A DNA stretch of 64,000 nt from Yponomeuta sedellus (Eukaryota; Arthropoda; Insecta; Lepidoptera; Yponomeutidae). This document shows positions 25,101 through 37,100 of the stretch, in pieces. The stretch lies in NCBI GenBank assembly GCA_934045075.1, contig OW203738.1:6811487-6875486 (forward strand), in the 5' to 3' direction. Numbering within the stretch: the stretch's first letter is position 1; each line of letters opens with the position of its first letter. A program made the position numbers and the translations under genes. The notes below the pieces were generated by a model. The model had not been told where the DNA came from. It saw nothing but the letters and a program-made list of their open reading frames with translations, and ran no database searches.

Positions 25101-28100
25101 AGGTGGTTTGTGCAAAGGCGAGATTAATACTAATAAGTATTTTCTTTCATCTAACCTTGGGGAATGATACATAACAAAAATAAACACATTTATAATTTTT
25201 GGTTAGAGACTATACACTGTACTACTAGTGCATAAAAGCCGCCAAGTGCGTGTTGAGCCACGCGCAATGTAGGGTTCCAAAGGAGTAGATGTTTTTACCT
25301 ATTTTAAATAACTAAAGAAAAGAACTGTTTTAAAATTAATTATCAAGATTATTTTTACGAATTATTCCTTTTTGATACTCTGTAACTTTAAAAAAAACCT
25401 ATTTAGAGGCTAAAAATTCCACCCATGCCGGGATTCAAACCCGCGACCTCTGGCTATCCGTGCCAGCGCTCTTTCTAACTGAGCTAATGGGCGACTCACC
25501 GGCATCAGTGAAATTTCGAACCACTCCACAACATTCTGTATTACATACTTGTTAACTTGTACAACCTAAGTCGTGATAGTTTTCCTATCCTATTCCTATT
25601 GTTTATACTACCGCTCTGAATTTTTTCACGTTTCTACTATCAACCGTTTAGCAGGAGAGTGGGACTCGTCTATAAGCTTGATATTTCGCAAACGGAACAC
25701 TAAATCGAAAATGGTCCTTCTACGCCCACAATATTTTTAAACGACCAATCCAACGATACCCCATACTATGGTGTAAGCGACTAAAAAAATGCACCCCATT
25801 TAGGCGTAGGGGAGGTAACCAAAAATTTATTTTAAACATTTTGGCTGGCATGAGTAAAATGTATATTATTACGCTCGACTTGGCGGGGTCACTGCCGTGC
25901 CCCCCGATCTATACCAACTTTCAGCTTTCTAGTACTAGTCTCTGTGCTAAGACGCGGACCGACAAACGGATAAACATACGGACATGAAAACTATAAGAGT
26001 CCTGGTGGACTTGATTCTCTGTACGTAATACAGAATACGTAATATTGTAAAGAGGTTCGAAATTTCACACGCGCTGGCACGGATAGCCAGAGGTCGCGGG
26101 TTCGAATCCCGGCACGGGTGGAATTTTTAGCCTCTAAATTGGGTTTTTTAAAAGTCCTTGTGGACTTCTAAAAAGCGCAGCCACGTGTGGATGACGGACG
26201 GCCGACGAGCACGTCACGGAAACAGGCTTTTTTGTACTTGTATTTTAGAAACTAACTTGCTTAGTATACCTACATGTTTTCCTTTAAATTGAAATCATCA
26301 ATCCAATGTGTTGCTGAAGTCCATCGAAAGGTAGTCTGGAAGATATCAATTTTAGTGATAAGACCGCCGTCTGTACGTCTGTAAGATTAATATCTGTGTA
26401 ATTTCCTTTTTTATGTAGAATAAATTCTCTTTCTATAATGCCGCCCCAAAGGCGCCGATCCGTTATAATGTAGATAGTCTTTTACATCACACAGAAATAG
26501 GTCAATAACATGGTACCAATCAAAAAATTGGTAGCGTTATTGACTCCAGAGAATTATGGACTGATGTAAACCTGAAATTTCCTTTTGAGCCAGGCGTTTT
26601 ATGATGAAGCAACTGAAAGTGTAAATAGTTACATTACATTACCCTAGTTTTACTTAGGACAGTCGCCACCACATTAAATTTTATAAAAGTGCACGCTAAT
26701 CAGTTACGTTAAGGGCCACTTTGCAACAAAAATGTAAAGTTTGATCTGCTGTCGACTGTACCCGAGTTTAATGAGTTTCGCTGGTGAGTGTACCCTGGTA
26801 TGCGCATTATGCCCGTCACGTAGTTCTGGCTTTAGTGGCATTTACCCGATGTCTCTGTTAGTTACATTGAAGTCTGTATCGATGGGAGCGTGTATGTAGG
26901 TACAAGTCCTAAGCATCAGTTGGAATCTTAGAATACTCCAGTTGCTGCCGAGAATGATAGAGTTGGGGTGAAAGAAAACAATATCACAAGGTTTTCCAGA
27001 TAAAAGTAAATGAAAAGATTTAAAGCCCGCACCAGATCCATGGTACAAAATTATAGTTCCGGAAATTACGTGAATTCGGAGGGGGACTGCTGAGTCATCC
27101 CAATAGGAAGTGAAAATTTGCAAAATTAAAACAAAATCGAACAGAACATCAAGACTAAATCTACAAAAACACTATTCCATTAGTTTACATCCTAGTTCAC
27201 GTACTTCTTTACACTGAAAAAAATGAACTCCAATCAAGTGACATTTTAGCTTGATTGGCGAATTCTTGTTCAACTTAATCGCAGCATAGTTAAACTTACA
27301 TAGCAGCAAATTATTGCAGCAATAAAATATAAATGATTAGACGATTAACCATGATGTCTAATTAGCCTTAACAAGGCTGCATTGCAAAAGCTATAAAATT
27401 AGAAAAATATTTAAACCTAACAAAGAGCTTATTCGTTTCAATCAAACAGTTTGGTTTGCTACAATAAAGATCATTCGAATTTTATGAAGCCTATAATGTT
27501 GACTTAACTTGTTACTATCTATAATTGGTATTAACAGCAAACTTGATCAGAATGTACAACATGACTTTGTTGAATCTATTATTATTCTTCATAATTCAAC
27601 ATAATTCCAGCTATCAAATGCGTCGTAATAGCATCAAACACATTACTTTATTAGAAGTAAGGTGAGGTGGGGTAAGAGGAACATACTCTATTTTCAGTAA
27701 AATATTTTGTGGGTTAGGAAGGACAGTTAAAGTCTTACAAGATCTTCGAAACACACAAAACTAACGTTTATGTGTTAGCTTCCCATGGACTAATTTTAAT
27801 TGCGCTGCTAATAGTTCTTACGATGATATTTGCATAAATATCCAGATTGTATAAGCGTTCCTCTTCCCCCTCATATGGGGTAAGAGGGACAGTCAATTTA
27901 TTTCATAAAAATGAAGTTTGAATTTAAATATTCGTTGCTAATTTCTCGTGAAGTTCTGGGTAGAACTGCTTCAGTCAATATTGAATCTCACTGTCGTTGA
28001 AATAAGGTATAATTTAGAATGAAACTAAAGAGTAAACCAATTTGGGGTAAGAGGAACATACAGGTCCGATCAGGGGTAACAAACTAAAATGAACTGGACC

Positions 28101-31100
28101 AGCTATTTTTCTTTTAGTTTACTCTCCATACAAACAGTAATAATAAAATTAAACAGAATTATAGCAGTTACACAAAAAAAGGGGCATTATGTTCGAGTTA
28201 GAAATTAAAAGAAAAAGGCTCAAACGCGGTTTATATACGTGGTTAACAATTGTTACCCTTGGTATATTATAAAGTTTTGATGCAGCGCATAAGCAGATAT
28301 TGTTTCACTTTTTACTGCCCTGACAGCGTCCCTTAATTTTTCATTATCATATCTGCTTCTATCCGATGTTCATATTTTCGCGACATTTTTCATAATATTC
28401 CTGTAACAATCAAAATTACTATTTTACTAAATTCTAATTCAAAATACTATAATTCGAAACAAAGTCTCGACTACAAAGAGACGTATTACAAAACACAACT
28501 CTTTTATTTTGACAACATTTTAATGTTAAATATTAGAATGTTTTTTGTTTTATTTTATTTACCTACCTATTCAAAATGTTTGTCACCCCTGACATGGGGG
28601 AAGAGAAACATATGTTCCTCTTTCCCCGTCAATAGTGTCCCTCTTACACCAGCTAATGTTTTTGGAGGTTGGAATTTACAAGCAAAAGAAACTCGTATTA
28701 TTAGTGGTTTTTTATCTAAAATGACTAATAAAACGAAATACTTACAGTTTTCTTCGTGCATTTATTTAGTGAAATTATTACCAGCAGTCTTTTTTCAAGC
28801 AATTATTGGTTTGCAAAATAACGCGCCAACTTTGTGCTAGTCGAATTCACAACTCTGAAACATTTCTTCATTTTTTGCGGCCTTTGAGTATCGTAGCGAC
28901 ATCTCATGAAAACCATTCAAACTAATTTGCCTTGTCTGTTTTATCGACAGAAAAGCATAGTGATAAACGCTTTGGTTTACTAGTTATTGTCACTAGACCC
29001 TCTTACCCCGGTGACCCTCTTACCCCACCTCACCTTATCAAATAAAGCATGGTCATATTTATCAAACAACTTGACTGCGATTATAGCATAATTTGTCTGT
29101 TTTATTCCAATGAACTTGACTAAATCTATAATGTTTACCCCAACTTTATTAGAAGTATCAAATACAGCACAGTGTCAGGAATCAAAAAACTTGATTCAAT
29201 CCATAATGTTTATCCTACCCATCCATACCTATGTACCTACCGCAGCAGTTTACTTACTTATGTACTATGACGCTTCGCTACTTTTATTACATCGCATCGT
29301 TAGTGTTGCCAAGTAATTCGGAGTTTGGTAAAGTTTCGATATTATTTTCTAGTAAAAAAGCCGGATCTAGTCGGACTCACCCACCATAAATAGCCGTATA
29401 TATATTTTTCGTTCACTTGTTATATTTTTTCACAACATCATGGGACTATACAATTAAGTATAAGTAATGGTGTTTTATTTGAACATGATACCTCCACGCG
29501 TTCCGGACGGACGGGGAGTATATAAGAATAAGGAATCAGCGTCACTCCGTCAGTTATTTCCTTTTGAGCTACGGAACCACAATAGAAGGACTCCAGTCCC
29601 CATAGCGCAACTTAGAGAAACTTCAGTGTTTGTGCCTACTTCAATATCTCTTTTGAAGAGAGGGCGTTGTATAAACATAACTGACGTCAATTCATAATTC
29701 GGGCCATGGTATTATAATATTAAGAGTTATTTAGAATAAGTTAAGTAAGTAGAAACTAAGTTAAGTAAGTAAATAGTAGAAACTAAACCTACCTGTAGGG
29801 AAAAATGTCATCGTATGTTGAATCGAAGGCGGAGGGCGAGAGAGTGTTATTGTCTAACTTCTACGTCATTCTATATTAAGCACGATCCGTTGGGTTTATT
29901 TTTTTCCATTTCTAGGCAAGAACAAATCCACCAAGGTTCCACCATATAATATAATTATGTGTTTCCAAAAGGAAAAAAAATGTTGCTGAGGAAATGTTCC
30001 TTGATTTGGACTCATACTTGGCCACTTATTATTTAGTACAGTCAACCACACGTCAAGCTTCACAATTTAGTTGCAAAGTCGCCTGTTATGCAACGGGGTA
30101 GGGTATAGGATGATGTGCTGTTGACTGTACACTAAGGCCTTCACCATTTAAATCGACTTTTGTAAGAAAAATTTAGGTAAGTGTTGTTTCAGCCACATAT
30201 TAGAAAGTGTCACGTCTTTACCTATTAGGTAGATACATTAATTACGTTATAGAAAAAAGAGAAAAACACGTTTTTTATATCGAGGCTCCTATTTTATTAG
30301 ACTTTAGTTTTTATTTTGGTATGAGAAGGTATCCGCCAATAACCCATATTCTCTAAAAATTGTAACAATCTACACGGTTCCAAAGATACCTTAGGTCAGT
30401 CGGACAGACAGACATCGTAGACGTAGATAATAATAGGGTGCCTTTCAGCAGGCTACGGGTGGGGAACTAGTATTTTAATTTGTCTAAATAAATACCAAAT
30501 TGAAAAAGGCAGACAGACTGCAATGTTCCACTAAAAGCAAGTGCGACCAAAAGGCATTTATTTTGCGTTCCGTGACCGCATTGTCTAGCCCAGTTTGTAT
30601 GAACAGGCATTTAAACCGGGCTAGACCTGGCAACACTGCTCTGGACTCTGCGCGCTATTTAAGTACAGCGGCGCGCCGCGCGCTTGCGGACTTTCGGCAC
30701 GGCACACCATTCAGCTAGTGATGTACCAATTAATTTTTAGCTCCGGTAATTTCAAATGACTTTTACAAAAAATCGGTTTAAGTTACTTTTAGGTTCTCTT
30801 AGGTTTTAGGCATATTATTATGATAGTCATGAAACGTGATGAAAATGCAATGACAAAATAATCTACATTTGTCACATAATTATGTAATTAAATCTCTCAT
30901 AAAATAATTAAAGACTTATAATTTCGGTAAAAACAGGTAACATTCAACAGCCTGCTCGGCCTAAAAATACGGATTATTGTCGATACAGGGTTCCCAAAAT
31001 ATCAAGTGAGTATGTGCACAAAAAATCTGTTCTTAAATTGGAGAGGTCATATTGAAAGGTAAATAATATTACAAAAAATATTAATCGTAGAGAAAAGAAA

Positions 31101-34100
31101 ATACCGCCTATAATAATACTAAAAAAATCAATAATTGAATTTCTTAGTATTATTATAGGTGGTATGTATTTTCTAAAGTGTTATAAAAACATTCCATACA
31201 AACCAAGCTCAAACTATGACGTCACAACTTGCACGTAATGCCTTACAAAGTATGAAGCGTTTACTCATATTAGAGTTACCTCGTAAAATAATATGTTCAT
31301 AAATGATATTTTAATTATTAAGGAGCACCAACAGAATGCATAATTTACAGATTTTACAGTAAGATAATACAGTTTTTAGGTCTTATATGCATCCCTTTAA
31401 CAGGCGCAAAAACATTTAGGTTCCATTTTATTAAATACTAGAGTGAGGTCACATCAGATATTATTATAGCATTTACACCTTTTTTAATAAAACATTATTA
31501 GATGAGAAATCTAAGAAAGTTTTGCAGTTTTTGTGAATCAAAAAAACCGTAAAAATAGTTATACTGTTCTTTTTTATTTTTCCTACGTTTACAATGTCTT
31601 CTATTGTATAAAGGCAATGGCACTCCAATAGTCTCCTGGTTTTTAGAACGCTAACAGTTTGTTTATCTGTTTTTAACAGCTGTCAGTTGTCAAAAGTGTA
31701 TACAAAAAAAAACTGACAGCTGTTAACAGTAGATTTAACAGACTGTTAGTGTTCCAAAAACTAAGGGTTAGTTAGACAGAAGTTCCCCAATGAATTGAAG
31801 TTTTAAAACGTATTCTTGCTTCGAAAATAAGTTTAATCACAAAATCAATGGGATTTTTTTGTTGGGGAACGTATGTGAACTATAAATTAAAGACATAAAC
31901 GGATGAAGGTGATAAGCGTATTTTTTTAGATTTTGAATAAATTGAAGTTAAAGCTATATCAATTTTTTCTACATTTTTTTTCAAAACACCGAAAACCGCA
32001 AATAAGACTTCATCCACTCACGTCTTGAATTATACTTTAAAACAAGTAATTAATAGTTTTTGTAACAACCGAGTATATTATATCGGTTTTATAAAAACTC
32101 TCGTTTTATAATATACTCGGTTCCCGCCTTAGATAGAACTCTTCACACATCACTAATCGCACCAACGGCCGGCGCGCGCGCGGACAGGACTTTTCTTTCT
32201 TTTCCAAAGTTCTTTTCCTTTCCATGCCTGTTTGCCTGTTGCCTGGAGTCTGCCTGTTTAGTGTTCCCAAATCACAAGCTTTTTCAACCAAGATTCTGCG
32301 GCTAAAAATTGTACTTCACGATAAAGGTAAGTCTTTGTTATAGATTATTTACTGGTTTCTGCAATGTTTTATCTGCTTTGTGTCGTCCTGATGTGGTTTT
32401 GAATAACATTGGTTCTTGTTTGGCTTAGGTAACCCACAAAACTAACTGCATGAACATAACGATATGGAAGAAGTTACTGACCTTTTATCAATCTGGGGGC
32501 TCTCTGAGCTTGCTGATACATTTTCAGGTACCTACATTATTTATATAGCATTACTCTGGAACAGATTTTTGTCAAGTTGTAGAGGTACCTACTTTCTTAC
32601 TGTACAGTCACCAGCAATCTATATTGTATATTCGTTGCAAAGTAGTAACTCGTTACGTAACTGAATAGACTTGAGACTGCATACGTAAAGATCGATGTGC
32701 TGTCGACCACTAAGTAGATACCTTACCGCCGGTTGGGCCTTTTTTACCGTGCTCTGCAGGTAGCCGGCACTGAGGCCTGGAAAAGCTACCTAGTCAAATC
32801 TATGAATTTGGCACCTTCATGTGCTTGCTCCCAACTTTACTCAACATGAATCTAACTGAACTGAGTAAGCAAGGCTGTGGTCCCCAGAATTAACAGCTAA
32901 TATTATATTAACTGCTCTGTGGTGCTCCCCTTGCAAAACTTACTAAATTTGCAAAACTTGCAATAGTACCTGGATCACTGGGTCACCTATGACTTTGATG
33001 TGGATATCGAGAGCGAGCGTAGGGCGCTGTCGGTGAGGTGCAGGTGTTGGCGCGCAGATTTGCTCGCTATACGGGGAGGTAAAGATAACCTCACTTGCAG
33101 TCTGTGGACCAGCTGTACGCAGAAAGCCTACAGCGCCCTACGGGTTAAATATAACAACACCTTCAGGTTGCTGCTGGGGCTGCCTCGATACTGTAGTGCA
33201 TGGGGGATGTTAGCCGACGTGCGAACGCGACATGATTTTCACGCAATAATCCGCAATCACATAGCATCCTTGAAGTGCAGGGTGAGGGTCAGTACCAGCA
33301 GTCTCCTAAGGGTGTTGGCTGATTGGATGGATAGCCTCATTCAGCCACTGGGTGTCAATGCACCTTATGCTGACAAGCGGTAGAGCTGGCTGGGACTAGG
33401 CCATGCCACTTTGCGTGGTGTAATTAATATATTGTAAATTGTTTACTAACATAGCATGTAACTCAAACTCTTACTAATACTATGGGCTTTGCCTGAAAGA
33501 AAGAAATAAATAAATAATAATAATATACCTACTTGCAGTTAATAATATAACAATAGAGGCATTAGCCTCCCTCACACCAGGCACCATAAAGGAACTTATT
33601 CCTAAAGTAGGAACAAGGGTTCTTTTCCTACGGTGTTGGAGGGCATGGTTCAAAGATTATGCCGGGCAGCAGCCAGACGAAGATGATGTGGTGGTATGTG
33701 ACATTATAATTATTTCAATTAATTGAGTAAACAGCATGTTATAAAAAGTTCTAACTATTTTTGCAGGGTAATAAGACCTGGTGTTGTGACATCCCAATTA
33801 TTTTTTTTTTGCTCCAAGTCAAAGTTTACATTTTTAATTAAGAACAAAACTATAAGCTTTGGTGGGGGCAAAGTATATTATTATAAATACAGCGGTCTTT
33901 TATTTTTAACATAAAATCTATAGTTAGGTACTTACATTTTATGGTAGTAAACATAATTATAATGTGTGAAAAATTTTCAAATTAGAGATTACAACTTAAA
34001 AATAGTTTTAAAAGTTTTTAAAGAAATTTCATCTTTTTGACCAGTTTGTTACATCTTGCAAAGAGAATTAGGGATTTTTGTAATACTTACATTGTATGAT

Positions 34101-37100
34101 TTTTTTTTCTCTCTGATATTTGAGTATTTTCCTGTCATGGTACCGATATCTCCACTGAGACCAAAGAAGTAATTAAAGTTAAATATAGTTCATCAATCTA
34201 ATTTTGTCTGTTCTTTCAGAACTTAAGACATTTCCGCCACAGCGTTGGAAGTATTCCAGGAGCGAGACACAATTGATGAAAGTGAAGTTGTATACAACCT
34301 TGTACCAGTGCCTTCACAGCCAGGTGGTGGCCAATCTGAATCTGTCCAGTTCAGTGTAAGTGTTCCTATATCTAATAGATGTTCTTTGCATTAAGATTTT
34401 TTTCAATATAATTTTTTTTTTTAGATTTTGCGTTCTCTACTAAAGGAAAATATTGAGTCGACTGGGCTGTTGGCTCATGACGGTGCTCTGCCTGGGGACA
34501 ACGAAAGGAATTTGCTAGCATCTGTTATAGCTAAAAAGATACTACAAGATCATAAAAATGCACCAATTCGTGGAGACATTTATTATAAGTGGTGCATGGA
34601 AATAAAGAAAGTTTTCCCAAATGAGAGGACAACAACTTATTACGTCTCAGCCTGCAAAACAGCGAATGGTATAACACATCAAGCCAGAGGCAAGCTCGTA
34701 AGCCAAATCCTTAACACCAGGAAACGCCTTCAAAAATATGGAGCCTTGTCTGTACAGGCAAAGAGAAGTAGAGAATCAAGTCCTGCAACTTCAACGAAAT
34801 CTTGTTCATCACCAAGGCCACTACCTACATGCTTTTCCCCTAAGCCGGATGAAACAGAAAGTTCTGTTGAGCAACATATTACATGGCTTCGACAGGCATC
34901 TGATCCCTGGTATTTGGTTGAGGAAAAATGGAAACTCACTTGTGCACATAGAATCCGCAATTTTCATAGTAACACAGGGCCTACAATAGAGCAATATGTA
35001 GAAGATTTTCCAGCCCTTAAAACACCATTCGGCTACACTTTGGTAAGTGCATGAACGGGATTAGCACAAATGGTCCCAACTGCAGATGATCACATTTACA
35101 TATTAGTAAATTGCCTGAATGGGACCTTCTACCATCCGGATGTATTTATAACTGGTCCCATTCGCAAATTGCTCAATTTTTGAATGGTGCCATTATCATG
35201 TTATCCCATTTGCAGATAGTCAAGCTCTAACTATATTATTATATTATTTATGATAAATTGTGACAATTTGGCTTTAAATAATATTTTTTGTTACAGCTGG
35301 AGTGTGATTTTGACGTTTCACACCCAGGCCATACCAAAAATTTGTTCTTGAATTTCCCATTGTTGAAGTTAAAAATTATTGAATTGCTGAAGCAAAGAAA
35401 AACAAATGACAAATTTGTTCAGGAGATTGCAGAGCTTGCTGATTGTAAGTGTATCATTTTTCTTTCTGTCTCTTAAGAATTCATCATTAACCCATTATGA
35501 CTCCACTGAGACGGGTCTATTCCACGAGGAAGGTATGGGCCAAACTCCACCACGGGAGCAAAGTCCGGTCCAAAGGTTGGTGGAGGCTTGTAAGACTAGT
35601 GGTTGGTCTTACTATCAGAAGTTTTCAAGCCGCCTTAAGGCCTCTGGTTTGGCTTATCGACGGCAGCCGGCACCAACTGCTTAGCATGCCTTGCGAAGCT
35701 CGGAACTGCTCGGAAAAATGCCACTAGCGTTAGTCTTAAATCGGTCACCAATCCATGGACTAAACGCGCCCTATGTTGCTTCGATCGGTTAAGACTATAC
35801 TCAGGCGGCCGAGGCTACGAGCGTTTCAGTTTCTATAGAATAGATTCTAATATCAATGAGAATTTCTCCCCTTACTTAGGTGCTAAAGACATTTTCTTCT
35901 CTATTTTAGGTCTAGATGAAGAAGTTACCAACATAGTAGCATTTATGGCTATACCACTTCTTCTTCGATCGCCTGTAAGTCATATTTATAAAAAAAAGAC
36001 AAGCAAAAGCTGTTGGAAGCCAACAAAAGTGGAGACCCGTGACGCGTTCATAACCCATATAAGGAGCAACACTGAAATTCAAGAGACGATCCAACGGCGA
36101 AAGCATCCAAAAAGGTTTTTCACTCCAGCCATTTTGTATTGTCATAGGCCCTTCTTTAAAAGAAATAACCACATGCTTGGTTGTTGTAAATGATCGCGCT
36201 GTTTATGAACGGACGAATATCATAGGGACAGTTGATACGTGTTTTAAAGCTATGTGGGCTTTGAATGCGGAATATTCGTTTGACTCATATGGTGCATGGT
36301 TTTTTATCCAACGAGGATTGTACAAAATCACATCACAGTATGATAGAGGATCGACCGCTGCTGAATCACTACTCACCGATTGCAAAATCATATCGTAACG
36401 ATTTGGTAAACAAGGAGTAGTGGCATGTTTTGGCACATGACAAAATACCGATTTAGTAACTACACAAAATTTATGCAAGGTTAAAATGGTTACATGTTTC
36501 ATATGTAAATTGAAGTTATTGAATTTTTCTGCACTTAAAGTTCATTTTAACATTATTCATAGCAATACAAACTTAACCCCTTAAACCCGATTCGACCTTC
36601 TGACCTTTTTCGATATTTTATAGTTACTTCAGAGTTTTGCTAGCATTGATGAGGTCAACGACCACCCTAAGTATGACAGGACCATTTAACACTACGTCTA
36701 GCCATATTTTATTCTTAGTTTTAGATAACTTAATAAGTTCGTTCATTCTTTCTCCATAGTTCCTATTGACCTAACCTTTTGATTTGTCATTGGTTCTCCA
36801 GCTATAAAGCGATTTTTTTTGTGTAAATGTTTCTGTGTCTTATCGTAATATACGTATAGTTTTACTACATTATTTATCGTTTAATTTGCCTGCAATACCT
36901 GCCTCTCTGTTTTACGCGTGATCTTCAAAATATCCCTATTAGTTGAACTCGTTTCTGTATATGGTGTTTTATATTTTATCTTGTTTCTCTAATTTTTTAA
37001 CTTCTTTACTACTATCCACAGTAATACTAATAGTACACACTTTACTATTAGTCACTGTTTTAATTACTACATTTAGATTACTCTTGCTACCCCTTGCAAG

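Noticed and set aside
28523..28840. Possible transposase inside the TA-flanked element
   Set aside because: The 105-residue frame shows no DDE motif or helix-turn-helix pattern I can recognise, and the element is otherwise non-coding.
34220..34259. Earlier acceptor for SAMD3-like exon 3
   Set aside because: Starting at 34220 gives a stop in the frame needed to join exons 2 and 4; the acceptor at 34258-34259 keeps the frame.
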